A DNA stretch of 64,000 bases from Pontibacillus marinus BH030004 = DSM 16465 (GTDB lineage: Bacteria; Bacillota; Bacilli; Bacillales; BH030062). Positions within the stretch are counted from its first letter, which is position 1, and each line of letters opens with the position of its first letter. Shown piece by piece: positions 1-8,780 of the stretch. The notes under the pieces are model-generated. The model was given only the letters and a program-made list of their open reading frames with translations. It was not told the origin of the DNA and searched no databases. Both the position numbers and the translations under genes were made by a program. The DNA is taken from NCBI RefSeq assembly GCF_000425225.1, contig NZ_KE384335.1:11865-75864 (forward strand). The letters are read 5' to 3'.

Positions 1-42
1 GCGAATCCATCGCCTACCCGAGCGATTCCGTCGCTTACCCAA
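1..42. repeat. Two degenerate 21-bp tandem units
   Basis: Positions 1-21 and 22-42 are imperfect copies of one 21-bp unit; both carry GCGAwTCC, then CGC and TACCC. A further decayed copy may follow at 43-63. The CCCGAGCGA core at the junction also occurs in the 21-bp array at 51990-52199, which suggests one repeat family. The array probably continues left of the window. Confidence 0.5.
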
Positions 43-152
43 GGGAATACTATTCCTTCCCACGAGAACATAGCCCCAGCACTGCATAAATGCAACGGAC
101 TCCTCTCAGTTTCAAGTCTTCAACATAACTGCCAGATTGTTTAATAATAAAC

Positions 153-194
153 AAATAAGCACTCTACTTATACTGAAAAGTAGAGTGCTTATTT
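153..194 (-). terminator. Terminator of nhaC
   Basis: A perfect 17-bp inverted repeat (153-169 with 178-194, 8-nt loop) lies just beyond the nhaC stop. On the minus strand the stem runs into a T-rich stretch. Confidence 0.8.
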
Positions 195-229
195 CAATGG
201 TTATTTAATTAAAGAACTGTTGATTAAAA

Positions 230-1636
230 TTAACCTGTTTTCCGAAGGTCATAAGACTGCGAAACTCCTTGTTTCTTTTCAATCGTCCAACCAGTGAATC
301 CGTAAATCATATTAATAAGAATGACCAAGTAAGAGAAGAAAATAAACGGAATAAAGCTGTAAGGACTAACGTTCATCAGGTTACTAACGAATACAGCCGG
401 AACACCCCATGGCACTAGATTGATCCCAACTGTACCCGCAGCTTCTACAGATCGTGATAAGTTTTTCGGATCTATGCCTCTTTTTTCGTAGCCATCTAAG
501 AAAGCACGAGTCGGTAAAATGAGCGCAAGAAACTGTGAACCACTAGCAAAGCTTACAACTAGAGTGGATAAAAGGGTTGAAAGAATAAGAGACCCTGTAC
601 TTTGAATTTTTTCAATAGCTTGTTCAAGAAGAACTTTGAATACTTGAACACCTTCAAGCATGCCACCCAGTGCTGTTGCTACAACAATAAGTCCAATGGT
701 ATTGAGCATTGAAGTTAAACCACCGCGGCTTAGGAGCTCTTTAATGGTTTCATTTTCTGCTTGAGACTTGTATCCATCGGTCATTGCGTTAATGACTTCG
801 CTTACTCCACTTCCCTGTACAAAAACCGCAATGAATCCACCAAGTGCACTTACGATCACAAGTGATGGTACAGCTGGGTATCGTTTCGCCATGAGAATAA
901 TTGTGATAAGCGGTAAGAGTAACAATAATGGGTGAATAACAAAGGATTCACTTAATCCTGTTAACACCTCTTGAATCTGATCGGCATTTACTGATGATTG
1001 AGGTGTTTTCATCCCCAAGAACCAGAATAGAAGAATCGTTAAAATAAATGCTGGAATTGTATCCCACAGCATGTGACGTACGTGATCGAATAGGTTCACG
1101 CCGACCATTGCAGGTGCTACGTTTGTAGTATCTGATAGAGGTGAAAGTTTATCACCGAAAAAGGCACCCGAAACGGTTGCACCAACGATATGAGCTGCCG
1201 GAAAGCCCATGCTTGTACCGATTGCCATAAAGGCTAAACCTACTGTAGCGATTGCAGTAAAAGAACTTCCTAACGTAACTGCAACAATTCCTGTAATTAG
1301 GGCAACAGTTGGTAGAAAAACGTTTGGATTAATGAACGTTAACCCGTAATAAATGATTGTTGGAATTGTTCCGCTCAAAATCCATGCACCAACAATCGTT
1401 CCAATGATCAATAGAATAAAGACAGCAGGTAATGCACGGGTAACTCCTTCCTTCATAAACCCCTGAAGATCATCCCAAGAGTGGTCTAATGTAAATCCAA
1501 TAGCTGCTGTTGCTATAATGCCGATGATGAGCGGCATAAACATTCCTGCTTCCCATACAACGATGGAAGAAGTAGCAGATATAATTAAAGCAAGTATAGG
1601 GATCAAGGCTAATAAAAAGCTCGGTTCTTTCTTCAT
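230..1636 (-). CDS. nhaC: NhaC family Na+/H+ antiporter
   Basis: Integral membrane sodium/proton antiporter (NhaC family) expected to expel Na+ in exchange for protons. The protein is about 468 residues with some 11-12 hydrophobic segments, the usual family length. Family-like motifs include GSSFTAIATVGLAF, the GAFFGDKLSPLSDTTN segment near residue 165, and a glycine-rich AAGTVGINLVPWG stretch late in the protein. An upstream in-frame ATG at 1645 directly abuts the Shine-Dalgarno GAGAGG, which leaves no spacing, so the second ATG at 1636 (9-nt spacing) is the likelier start. It is a single-gene unit closed by the hairpin at 153-194. Family assignment is firm; ion preference is inferred. Confidence 0.92.
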   Translation of the reverse strand: MKKEPSFLLALIPILALIISATSSIVVWEAGMFMPLIIGIIATAAIGFTLDHSWDDLQGFMKEGVTRALPAVFILLIIGTIVGAWILSGTIPTIIYYGLTFINPNVFLPTVALITGIVAVTLGSSFTAIATVGLAFMAIGTSMGFPAAHIVGATVSGAFFGDKLSPLSDTTNVAPAMVGVNLFDHVRHMLWDTIPAFILTILLFWFLGMKTPQSSVNADQIQEVLTGLSESFVIHPLLLLLPLITIILMAKRYPAVPSLVIVSALGGFIAVFVQGSGVSEVINAMTDGYKSQAENETIKELLSRGGLTSMLNTIGLIVVATALGGMLEGVQVFKVLLEQAIEKIQSTGSLILSTLLSTLVVSFASGSQFLALILPTRAFLDGYEKRGIDPKNLSRSVEAAGTVGINLVPWGVPAVFVSNLMNVSPYSFIPFIFFSYLVILINMIYGFTGWTIEKKQGVSQSYDLRKTG

Positions 1637-1756
1637 TGATGACATCCTCTCGTTGTTCCAATTAAACCTTTTAACACTTTTATGCTTTTGTGCTTTTATC
1701 TACTAAAATATTATGAAGAAAGAAAAAGAGGATGTCAACCTAGAGAAGACTTCCTC

Positions 1757-2590
1757 TTATTGGTTAAAATTATTTTCTAACAGAGGGTCATACATCATAA
1801 GAGCATGGTTTTCAGTTACATACTCGTCATCGATTTCTTCTTGTTGATAGTTATAGACCCTTCGGTGAATCTTGTTGTGGCGTACATATGCACCCCAATG
1901 TTCGTGTGTGATAGCATGTTCTTTTTCATATACTTGATAGCTTGTTAAAGGGGCATGGGTTGATCGCCATTCACCAACAAGGTGCTCATCTGTTAACCAA
2001 AGATTTAATTGATAAGAAACGTCTGTCATATTTTGTAGTTGCAAATCGAGAAAATTATAGGCACATGTAGCCCCGCTACCAAATGGTTGCTTTCGATTGG
2101 TATCTGGAAACACGTCATAACTATGTCGGTGGCGTTCTAAGACGGTTAGTGGGGTGTGTAATGTCATCCAGTAAATGAGGTTAGATAATTGACAGAGTCC
2201 ACCGCCAACCCCTGGTTTAAACGAGCCGTGAAAAAGAATCATGCCTGGTATATAGCCTTTACGTTTTGATGGGTTTCCTATCACCTTCCAATAAGAGAAT
2301 GTTTCACCTGGTTTGAGAATAAGCCCATTTAGTTGCTTGATTGCTATGGAGAGATTGTGAACTTTATTATCTTGATACCACATGTCGACATCTCGTAATT
2401 GGCGATATAACTTAGATTTATGAGTGAAAACTTGGTGCTGTAGTGGCTCAGGATGCAGTGTATGAGCGTAGGACTGGTTGTTTTTTATCCATTCTAAATG
2501 TTTTTTGGATCGGTAGTATAGCTTTCCTGCATGAGCTCGAATAGGGTGACGTTTTTTCGGCTTTAATGCTAATGATTGTAAGGCGTTCAT
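1757..2590 (-). CDS. VanW family protein
   Basis: A 277-residue VanW-domain protein. The domain occupies the central part: LKPGETFSYW near residue 90, then GVGGGLCQLSN, then the HRHSYDVFPD and GSGATCAYNF blocks. VanW was named from a vancomycin-resistance cluster, but most members are chromosomal proteins of unknown function. No signal peptide or clear membrane segment is visible, and no resistance genes (vanH/A/X type) lie nearby, so a resistance role is not supported. The start has AAGGGGG about 8 nt upstream. It is convergent with nothing and sits between nhaC and mreBH, all on the minus strand. Confidence 0.88.
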   Translation of the reverse strand: MNALQSLALKPKKRHPIRAHAGKLYYRSKKHLEWIKNNQSYAHTLHPEPLQHQVFTHKSKLYRQLRDVDMWYQDNKVHNLSIAIKQLNGLILKPGETFSYWKVIGNPSKRKGYIPGMILFHGSFKPGVGGGLCQLSNLIYWMTLHTPLTVLERHRHSYDVFPDTNRKQPFGSGATCAYNFLDLQLQNMTDVSYQLNLWLTDEHLVGEWRSTHAPLTSYQVYEKEHAITHEHWGAYVRHNKIHRRVYNYQQEEIDDEYVTENHALMMYDPLLENNFNQ

Positions 2591-2651
2591 TAGGAGGCCC
2601 CCTTAGTACCTTTTAGATTATTTTACCATATAAAGGTGAGGGAAGAGTCCA

Positions 2652-2686
2652 TAAAAAAGACTATCCCTGCGATAGGAGATAGTCTT
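2652..2686 (-). terminator. Terminator of mreBH
   Basis: On the minus strand AAGACTATC pairs with GATAGTCTT across a 12-nt loop, followed by a run of T. It begins 10 nt after the mreBH stop. Confidence 0.85.
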
Positions 2687-2695
2687 CTACTAGTT

Positions 2696-3703
2696 TTATT
2701 TGGCTGCCTTTTGCAATTTGGTAATCATCTTCAATGAACGGCCTGTTCCGATTGCTACAGACTCTAGTGGGTTAGGTGCTAGATGAACAGGTACATAGAT
2801 CTCTTTACTTAACCAGTCTTGCATACCTTTTAGCAAGGCGCCACCGCCGGTAATGACAACACCATGATCTACGATATCACCACTAAGTTCAGGTGGGCAG
2901 TCTTCTAAGGTAGCACGTACTGTCTCAAGAATGTGTTCTAGAGATTCGCGAAGAGCAGATTGGATTTCTGTAGATGTTAACTCAATCGTTTTTGGCAAAC
3001 CTGTTACCATATCGCGACCGCGAACATCCATTGATTCTTCCTCATGCTCAATGAGTGCGTAACCGATTTGCATTTTAATTTGTTCGGCGGTTCTTTCACC
3101 AATTAAGATATTGTAATGTTTTCGTACATGTTGGATGATCTCCTCATCCATTTTGTCGCCACCATTACGAATAGAGCGGCAGGATACAACACCGCCAAAA
3201 GAGATAATCGCTACTTCACTTGTACCGCCACCAATATCTAAAATAACGTTTGCGACAGGTTCTTCTACTGGTAAATCGGCACCAATTGCTGCTGCAACTG
3301 GCTCTTCAATTAAATGAACATGCTTTGCACCATAGCTTTTAACAGCATTATGTATAGCGCGACGTTCAACAGAAGTAGACCCAGAAGGTGTGCAAATCAC
3401 AACTGTAGGCTTTCGCATGGAAAGTCCCATTTTCTTACTAACTTTCTTCAGCATGGCTTTTAGCATTTGCGCCGTAATATCATAATCCGCAATAACCCCT
3501 TCACGTAGAGGACGAATTGGAATTACGTTTTTTGGTGTTTTACCGACCATACGCTTTGCTTCCGTTCCAACAGCCAATACGTTTTTCGAATCCGTATCGA
3601 TCGCTACGACTGAAGGCTCGTTTAATACAATACCTTTATTTTTTGAATATATCAGAACATTTGCGGTACCCAAGTCGATACCAATTTCTGCATTTGCTAA
3701 CAT
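2696..3703 (-). CDS. mreBH: MreBH, actin-like cell-shape protein
   Basis: Bacterial actin homologue that organises lateral wall synthesis; B. subtilis MreBH links the cytoskeleton to the LytE hydrolase. At 335 residues it has the family length. The nucleotide-binding blocks are visible: [10 protein letters not shown] (phosphate 1) at the N-terminus, [13 protein letters not shown] (phosphate 2) near residue 155, the [10 protein letters not shown] block and [10 protein letters not shown] (adenosine motif). The [16 protein letters not shown] start and the close of the protein ([18 protein letters not shown]) match my recollection of B. subtilis MreBH better than MreB or Mbl, and the gene is monocistronic, as is usual for mreBH. 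Shine-Dalgarno GGGGGAG precedes the ATG. Confidence 0.9.
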   Translation of the reverse strand: MLANAEIGIDLGTANVLIYSKNKGIVLNEPSVVAIDTDSKNVLAVGTEAKRMVGKTPKNVIPIRPLREGVIADYDITAQMLKAMLKKVSKKMGLSMRKPTVVICTPSGSTSVERRAIHNAVKSYGAKHVHLIEEPVAAAIGADLPVEEPVANVILDIGGGTSEVAIISFGGVVSCRSIRNGGDKMDEEIIQHVRKHYNILIGERTAEQIKMQIGYALIEHEEESMDVRGRDMVTGLPKTIELTSTEIQSALRESLEHILETVRATLEDCPPELSGDIVDHGVVITGGGALLKGMQDWLSKEIYVPVHLAPNPLESVAIGTGRSLKMITKLQKAAK

Positions 3704-3990
3704 GATATAGCTCCCCCATAGATGTTAAGTCTCCTATATTTCTTCTTCCATTGTAAGTGATTTTTGGGGGTCACGAACATGGTAAATGATGGTGAAGGTC
3801 GAATTCGGAATTTTCTCGTCGGTTAAACTCGGATTTTGTCAGTTTTTGTTGGTTTTATTCGCAAGAAAAAGTTGGCTGTAAAAAAATTTTTGATGAATGA
3901 CTTTCACTTGTTTGGAAATGATGGTACAATGACTATCGATGATTATTGCACTGTAATTCTACATGAACTATATATGAAAGGATGATAGGG

Positions 3991-4122
3991 ATGCATATCG
4001 GAAGCAAAGGTTGGTACGTTAACGAACTGAAAAAGCTAGGCATGAGCCGTTATGAAGGTCGCAAGCTTGAGAGCTACAAAAAGCACATTCTTGCAAACCT
4101 ATACTTTGATCGCACAAAGTAA
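3991..4122 (+). CDS. YflJ-like small protein (DUF2639)
   Basis: A 43-codon open frame beginning MHIGSKGWYVNELKKLGMSR. The pattern GWYVxELKK, then YEGRKLESYKKHxLANLYF, fits the DUF2639 / YflJ family of tiny Bacillus proteins of unknown function. GAAAGGATGATAGGG precedes the ATG as Shine-Dalgarno, and a strong terminator follows 14 nt after the stop, so this is a real single-gene transcript. In B. subtilis yflJ lies beside the MOSC gene yflK, and a MOSC gene lies 900 bp downstream here, which supports the assignment. Function is unknown. Confidence 0.8.
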   Translation: MHIGSKGWYVNELKKLGMSRYEGRKLESYKKHILANLYFDRTK

Positions 4123-4136
4123 GATATGTCATGTAG

Positions 4137-4168
4137 AGCAGGGAGCATAAGCTTCCTGCTTTTTTCTT
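4137..4168 (+). terminator. Terminator of the yflJ-like gene
   Basis: AGCAGGGAGC pairs with GCTTCCTGCT around an ATAA loop, followed by T6CT4. Confidence 0.88.
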
Positions 4169-4244
4169 TTTATATGGAACTTAGACTTAATGATTTTGAT
4201 ATATATTTTTTCGACAATAAACGAGAAGAAAGGAGGAGAGATTT

Positions 4245-4994
4245 ATGAGTTCTGAGTATTTGTCTTATCAGGAAATTTTGCGTAAGTGTGAGTTGTTGAA
4301 TGAACAATATGAACTGAATGATGAGTATTTTGGGAATATTGTAGACCAGTTACTTGCAAGTGATCGTTCTGCAAATGAAGTCATTATGGATGGATTTCAA
4401 CAGCTGTTACAGCAGGTAAGTGAAGAAATGACGAAGATGGAAGGGTTTATGGATGCGAAAGCTTCATGTTTTATGGGGTGCGCGTTCTGTTGTTATTTCC
4501 CTATTATCATTACTGAACTTGAAGCCAAGACGATGAAACGTATTATTGATCATTGGCCAGAGGAACGCAGACAGCGTATTATGAATCATCTTGAGCAGTA
4601 TCTATCAACCTATAAAGATGAAATAGAGCATGTGACTTCATTAGACCGTGAAAATGATCCCGACTTCAAGCGTAAGTATATTGCGTCTCAAGTTCCTTGT
4701 CCGATGTTGGATACGGAAACGAATATGTGTATGGCCTATGAGATTCGACCAATTCCTTGCCGTACCTATGTGAATTATTCGGATCCAAAGGTATGTGCAG
4801 AAAATTACCTTCCTAAAGAAACGTTCAGTTATGAGTTTCTATATGAATTTTACATGGGCGCTTTAAATGAAATCCTTCAAGAATTATATGAAGATGGGGA
4901 ACCGAACTTCGTAGATTATCCAACTGATGTGTGGCAATATGATTATCTTGCCAATTGGGTTAAAGATTGGGTTTCAACCGAACAAAACAGTTAA
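4245..4994 (+). CDS. YkgJ family cysteine-cluster protein
   Basis: A 249-residue soluble protein of the YkgJ / CxxCxxCC (zinc- or iron-chelating) family. The cluster is visible as CFMGCAFCC near residue 75, with further cysteines in VPCPMLD, NMCMAYEIRPIPCRTY and SDPKVC that probably complete the metal site. The biochemical role of the family is not established. An AAAGGAGGAG Shine-Dalgarno lies 6 nt before the ATG. The next gene (MOSC) starts 33 nt after the stop, so the two may be co-transcribed. The ends of the protein are rich in acidic and aromatic residues without further recognisable domains. Confidence 0.82.
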   Translation: MSSEYLSYQEILRKCELLNEQYELNDEYFGNIVDQLLASDRSANEVIMDGFQQLLQQVSEEMTKMEGFMDAKASCFMGCAFCCYFPIIITELEAKTMKRIIDHWPEERRQRIMNHLEQYLSTYKDEIEHVTSLDRENDPDFKRKYIASQVPCPMLDTETNMCMAYEIRPIPCRTYVNYSDPKVCAENYLPKETFSYEFLYEFYMGALNEILQELYEDGEPNFVDYPTDVWQYDYLANWVKDWVSTEQNS

Positions 4995-5027
4995 TTCCAT
5001 GTATAATGGGGTTAGAGGTGATGGAAC

Positions 5028-5681
5028 ATGGCGTATGAATTGAAATCTGTTAATGTTGGTAAGCCCCAGGTGGTTAAGCGAAATGGAGAAGAACTTTACA
5101 CGAGCTTTATTAAGACCCCAACGAAAAATCGTATAGCTGTAACCAAGTTTGGGTTAGAAGGCGATGAACAGGCGGACAAAAAGCACCATGGTGGTGAACA
5201 AAAAGCAGTATGTGTCTATCCTTATGAGCACTTCCCTTATTGGGAAGAGCAAACGGGTGTGAAGATGGAGGCATCTGCGTTTGGCGAGAACTTAACCATT
5301 GACGGTGTTAGTGAAGATAAGGTGTATATCGGTGATGTTTTTCAGTGGGGAGATGCAGAGCTTCAGGTAACTCATCCCCGCACACCATGTCAGCATATTT
5401 CTTTTGTCCATGACGTTAAAACATTTACGAAACAAGTGACACAGACAGGCCTGACTGGCTTTTATGCAAAAGTCATAAAAGAGGGAAGTGCCTCACTCCA
5501 TGATTCCTTTGTACGGACACATCAAGAGCCTCATCTTGTATCAGTATCTGAGATTAACCGGTTAAAGTATCAAGTTCGAAACGACCAGGAAGGCTTAGAG
5601 AGAGCTATTCAGGTTGAAGCACTCGAACCCGAACTGAAGGCGTCTTTTACAGAACGGTTAAATAAGTTAACAGAACAATAA
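5028..5681 (+). CDS. MOSC domain protein (YiiM/YflK type)
   Basis: A 217-residue MOSC-domain protein of the YiiM/YflK type. The core block GDxQADxKHHGG is visible as GDEQADKKHHGGEQKAVCVY near residue 45, followed by AFGENLTIDG, IGDVFQWG and the conserved cysteine in THPRTPCQHIS near residue 118. MOSC proteins handle sulfur or molybdenum-cofactor ligands, and YiiM reduces N-hydroxylated bases; the substrate here is unknown. The gene follows the YkgJ gene by 33 nt with GAGGTG as Shine-Dalgarno and ends at a strong terminator. B. subtilis yflK is the probable counterpart. Confidence 0.87.
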   Translation: MAYELKSVNVGKPQVVKRNGEELYTSFIKTPTKNRIAVTKFGLEGDEQADKKHHGGEQKAVCVYPYEHFPYWEEQTGVKMEASAFGENLTIDGVSEDKVYIGDVFQWGDAELQVTHPRTPCQHISFVHDVKTFTKQVTQTGLTGFYAKVIKEGSASLHDSFVRTHQEPHLVSVSEINRLKYQVRNDQEGLERAIQVEALEPELKASFTERLNKLTEQ

Positions 5682-5702
5682 AATATATCAGCTCTATTAC
5701 AC

Positions 5703-5738
5703 AGAACCCTCTTGTTGTAACAAAAGGGTTCTTTTTTT
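5703..5738 (+). terminator. Terminator after the MOSC gene
   Basis: AGAACCCTcTTGT pairs with ACAAaAGGGTTCT, followed by T8. Confidence 0.9.
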
Positions 5739-5845
5739 ATGCCTGTCAATAGTGATTTGAATGAAATTTATAGATTATATGGATTTTAATTCCTCATTCA
5801 CTTTAGATCTACTAGACCTTGCTCAACGATATTTCTAACAATAAT

Positions 5846-5873
5846 TTGGACAAATTTTAAAAGGTGATAGAAT
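5846..5873 (+). promoter_or_regulatory. Sigma-A-like promoter of the CAP gene
   Basis: TTGGAC (5846-5851), 16-nt spacer, TAGAAT (5868-5873). This leaves a leader of about 95 nt containing an AGCACC/GGTGCT hairpin before the CAP gene. Confidence 0.5.
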
Positions 5874-5973
5874 ACGGTGATTTTGAATATTGGAAACGAG
5901 CACCAAAATTATTACATCAAAACCGGTGCTATAGTGGAGTTGTCCCAAAAAACAACACGAGAGGAGATGGAAA

Positions 5974-6735
5974 ATGTTCAAAAAAATCACCATCACTACT
6001 GCGTTGGCAACCGGAGTATTATTGGGGAGCCCATTTCAATCAGAGGCAAGTGCTCAATCTAATAAGGACTTCCAATTGTTCACAAACATTCAATCCAATC
6101 AACAAGTAGATCAAGAACAAATCAACCAATGGATGAACCAGATTCTATCAAACTATGAAACTCAATGGGACAAGCAAGAGAAAACTGAACAACCAACACA
6201 AAAAGAAACAGAGAAACAACAACCAACACAACAACAACCTGAACAAAATGAACAAGATGAAGCACAAGCAACACCAACCACACCATCACAGCAAAACGAA
6301 GCAACAACACAACAACAACCAACTGAACAAGAACAAAAACAAAAACAAAGCTACGAGTTAAGTCAATATGAACAAAAAGTCATTGAACTAACAAATGAAA
6401 AACGTGCAGAACAAGGACTCTCCCCTTTAAAAATAGATAAAGAACTAAGCAAGGTAGCGCTTAAGAAGTCTCAAGATATGGCACAGAACAATTATTTCTC
6501 ACACAATAGCCCAACCTACGGCTCTCCTTTTGATATGATGAAGCAATTCGGCATCGAGTACCGTACAGCTGGAGAGAATATCGCAAAAGGACAACGCAGC
6601 CCCCAAGAAGTAGTAGATGCATGGATGAATAGTGCAGGTCACCGTAAAAATATTCTTAATGAAAACTTCACCCACATCGGTGTAGGTTTTGAAGAAAACG
6701 GCAATGTATGGACGCAGCAGTTTATTGGTAAATAA
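5974..6735 (+). CDS. Secreted CAP-domain protein (YkwD-like)
   Basis: A 253-residue exported protein. Residues 1-26 form a signal peptide (MFKK, hydrophobic core, SEASA cleavage site). Residues of about 65-125 are a low-complexity Gln/Glu/Thr/Pro linker, whose CAA/ACA-rich DNA also opens false frames on both strands. The C-terminal half is a CAP/SCP domain with ELTNEKRAEQGLSPL, the NNYFSHNSP block, AGENIAKG, WMNSAGHRKNIL and FTHIGVGF. Family members such as B. subtilis YkwD and SafA-associated proteins act at the wall or spore coat; the exact function is unknown. Shine-Dalgarno GAGAGGAG lies before the ATG. Monocistronic, with its own promoter and terminator. Confidence 0.88.
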   Translation: MFKKITITTALATGVLLGSPFQSEASAQSNKDFQLFTNIQSNQQVDQEQINQWMNQILSNYETQWDKQEKTEQPTQKETEKQQPTQQQPEQNEQDEAQATPTTPSQQNEATTQQQPTEQEQKQKQSYELSQYEQKVIELTNEKRAEQGLSPLKIDKELSKVALKKSQDMAQNNYFSHNSPTYGSPFDMMKQFGIEYRTAGENIAKGQRSPQEVVDAWMNSAGHRKNILNENFTHIGVGFEENGNVWTQQFIGK

Positions 6736-6741
6736 GGTGAA

Positions 6742-6773
6742 GAAAAAGCTGGCTATATAGAGCCAGCTTTTTC
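6742..6773 (+). terminator. Terminator of the CAP gene
   Basis: GAAAAAGCTGGCT (6742-6754) pairs with AGCCAGCTTTTTC (6761-6773). Confidence 0.9.
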
Positions 6774-6938
6774 TGTTTAACGAGCTTATTCAAATATATA
6801 ATAGAAAAAATATGAATAACATATACTAACGAAACCGTGCATTAGTTTCGGATTTCGATTAAAGGGAATGAGCTTAATAAATAAATATGAGTCCTACAGT
6901 CTCGAAGGTTATGAGGAGGTCAGAACGAGCAACGTGAA

Positions 6939-7025
6939 ATGGATATGATCTATGTACCGGTTGATGATGAAGACTTAGATGCTTTAGCTCAGTATGAAGG
7001 ATGGGAAGTTTTTCCAAATCCTTGA
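6939..7025 (+). pseudogene. Short coding-like remnant in a 360-base gap
   Basis: The gap 6774-7136 has no intact gene of normal size. It contains a 28-codon frame from ATG 6939 reading MDMIYVPVDDEDLDALAQYE and then GWEVFPNP. Its acidic, protein-like composition resembles the C-terminal end of a real protein, but the nearest Shine-Dalgarno (GAGGAGG at 6913-6919) is about 20 nt upstream, and a stop lies just before it. It may be a gene remnant or a very small peptide. I do not recognise a family. Confidence 0.25.
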
Positions 7026-7041
7026 TGTGAAAGGGTTTTTC

Positions 7042-7070
7042 TTGACAAAGCCATGCAACCGTTTTACTCT
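7042..7070 (+). promoter_or_regulatory. Possible promoter of the EIIA gene
   Basis: A perfect -35 TTGACA at 7042-7047 with a weak -10 (TACTCT, 7065-7070) at 17-nt spacing. Confidence 0.4.
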
Positions 7071-7081
7071 TACAGTATCAA

Positions 7082-7095
7082 CTTGTATATACAGG
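7082..7095 (+). promoter_or_regulatory. TreR/GntR-like operator
   Basis: CTTGTATATACAGG contains the perfect palindrome TGTATATACA. It closely resembles the TTGTATATACAA operator known for the GntR-type trehalose repressor TreR. It lies about 12 nt downstream of the proposed -10, where a bound repressor would block transcription. Assignment to a particular regulator is inference. Confidence 0.4.
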
Positions 7096-7136
7096 ATTAC
7101 GTATTCAATTTATAAAATATATTAAAGGTGGTCCCC

Positions 7137-7640
7137 ATGTTAAAAAAACTATTTGGTAAGAAGAATGATCAAAATACGGAAGAAGTTTTAGTTTCTCCAT
7201 TGAACGGTAAAATTCTTGAACTTAGTGAAGTACCAGACCCAGTTTTCTCACAAAAAATGATGGGTGATGGTTTAGCGATTGAACCATCTGAAGGGAAGGT
7301 AGTAAGTCCGGTAGAGGCTGAAATCGTTCAACTTTTCCCAACGAAGCATGCGGTTGGCCTGAAAACAGACTCCGGTCTTGAAGTACTGATCCATATCGGT
7401 CTTGAAACCGTAAGTATGGAAGGGGAAGGCTTTGAAGGTCATGTAGAAGTGGGCGATAAAGTGAAGCAAGGTGATGAGCTAATCACTTTCGATATGGACC
7501 TTGTGAAAGAAAAAGCTAAAAGCACCATCACACCAGTTATCTTAACAAATGGTGACGATGTAGTAGAATCTCAAGAAGTGCTTAACACAGGGGAAGCTAC
7601 AAAAGGTGAAACAGAATTATTAAAAGTAAACTTAAAATAA
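7137..7640 (+). CDS. Stand-alone PTS EIIA, glucose type
   Basis: A 167-residue cytosolic phosphocarrier of the glucose EIIA (Crr) family, expected to take phosphate from HPr and pass it to EIIB domains of sugar permeases that lack their own EIIA. The phosphorylated histidine lies in VLIHIGLETV near residue 88; a second conserved histidine lies in FPTKHAVGL near residue 73. It is the size of B. subtilis YpqE. A GTG at 7128 is in frame, but AAAGGTGG overlaps it, so ATG 7137 is chosen. No EIIB/EIIC gene is adjacent, so partners must be elsewhere. The TreR-like site upstream suggests one partner could be a trehalose or similar permease. Confidence 0.9.
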   Translation: MLKKLFGKKNDQNTEEVLVSPLNGKILELSEVPDPVFSQKMMGDGLAIEPSEGKVVSPVEAEIVQLFPTKHAVGLKTDSGLEVLIHIGLETVSMEGEGFEGHVEVGDKVKQGDELITFDMDLVKEKAKSTITPVILTNGDDVVESQEVLNTGEATKGETELLKVNLK

Positions 7641-7646
7641 CACATG

Positions 7647-7677
7647 AAAAGTCAGCCTCTACTCGGCTGACTTTTTT
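7647..7677. terminator. Bidirectional terminator, EIIA / glutaminase
   Basis: AAAAGTCAGCC (7647-7657) pairs with GGCTGACTTTT (7665-7675). The glutaminase stop codon at 7659-7661 lies inside the loop. Confidence 0.88.
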
Positions 7678-8627
7678 ATGTCATGTGTATGTGTTTGGTT
7701 AAAAATATTTAGATTTAAATCTGCCGAGATACGCTGTAAAATCTTTGCTCCACCCACGCTATTTCCTTTTTGATTAATAGCTGGACCAAAGACACCAATG
7801 CCATATCGGCCTGGAACTGCACTGAAAATCCCGCCACTAATTCCACTCTTACATGGGAAACCAACCTCGACGGCAAAAGTACCTGACTCATTATACATGC
7901 CAGAAGTCATCATAATGGCTTGGATGGTATTTAAATGATCTGGTGACACCAATTGTTTATTTTGTTCAATTAACCTTCCACCATTCGCTATAAATAGGCC
8001 TATTTTGGCTAAATCATGCACTTGTAATCGAATAGAGTTTATGCGGAAGTATAGATCAAGTGCATCCTGAGGGTTTAAGGCTACTGCTCCTGAACTGCTC
8101 ATGTAATAAGCAAGAGCGCGATTTCGATCACCTTTTACTTTTTCAGCTTCATATACGTCTGGGTCCATGTCAATGTTTTCATTTCCTGTTATTGTTTTCA
8201 GCATCATGAGAATACGATCGAAACGCTCTTCCACTGTATCTCCTTTAATGAGGGAGCATATTGCTATGGCTCCTGCATTTACCATGGGATTAAAGGGGCG
8301 GTGGACATCGCCAGATTCCAAGTGACTTATTGTATTGAAAAAGTCACCCATTGGCTCCATTCCAACAGATTGAAACACTTTTTCCTTTCCAAGGTCTTCT
8401 AATGCGATCAATAGACTAATAACTTTTGATGCGCTCTGTAAGGAAAACGAAACATCTGTTGCTCCTGCAGAATAGATGTTGTGATTAAGGTCCATCACAG
8501 CAACACCAAGGTCATTTTGGTTCAATTCGTCTAGACCTGGAATACCTGTCATGACTTCACCTTTGGTTGTGTAAGGTTTATATTCAGTGATTAACTCTTT
8601 TAAATAATCATTACTAAGCCGGACCAT
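7659..8627 (-). CDS. glsA: Glutaminase A
   Basis: Hydrolyses L-glutamine to glutamate and ammonia; serine beta-lactamase-like fold, cytosolic. At 322 residues it has the family length. The catalytic S-x-x-K is visible as QSASK (S65, K68), with FNPMVNAGAI, the YMSSSGAVALNP tyrosine block, and the VGFPCKSGISGG segment. The longest frame begins at 8633, but AAAGGAG abuts that ATG, so ATG 8627 (6-nt spacing) is preferred. Single gene, divergent from the DUF1992 gene. B. subtilis has two paralogues (ybgJ, ylaM); which one this matches cannot be decided here. Confidence 0.93.
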   Translation of the reverse strand: MVRLSNDYLKELITEYKPYTTKGEVMTGIPGLDELNQNDLGVAVMDLNHNIYSAGATDVSFSLQSASKVISLLIALEDLGKEKVFQSVGMEPMGDFFNTISHLESGDVHRPFNPMVNAGAIAICSLIKGDTVEERFDRILMMLKTITGNENIDMDPDVYEAEKVKGDRNRALAYYMSSSGAVALNPQDALDLYFRINSIRLQVHDLAKIGLFIANGGRLIEQNKQLVSPDHLNTIQAIMMTSGMYNESGTFAVEVGFPCKSGISGGIFSAVPGRYGIGVFGPAINQKGNSVGGAKILQRISADLNLNIFNQTHTHDIKKSAE

Positions 8628-8780
8628 AAGCATCTCCTTTCGACCATCATGTGGTCATAGATATGTAACCTAAAGATGAAGATATGAAACCTTCAGTGCC
8701 TAAATACACAGGGGAGAGAGGTGTGATACAATTAATGTAAAGAAGTCTTTTGAAATCCCTTTATGAAGGAGTTGGGCTGG

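Noticed and set aside
1757-2590. Vancomycin-resistance gene
   Set aside because: Only a VanW domain is present, without ligase, dehydrogenase, dipeptidase or two-component genes; VanW proteins are common in chromosomes.
5880-5973. Riboswitch in the CAP gene leader
   Set aside because: Only a simple AGCACC/GGTGCT hairpin is visible; no known riboswitch core, including the c-di-AMP type, could be matched.
6122-6361. Long frames on both strands in the CAP gene
   Set aside because: They result from the CAA/ACA-rich linker of the real gene and lack start signals.
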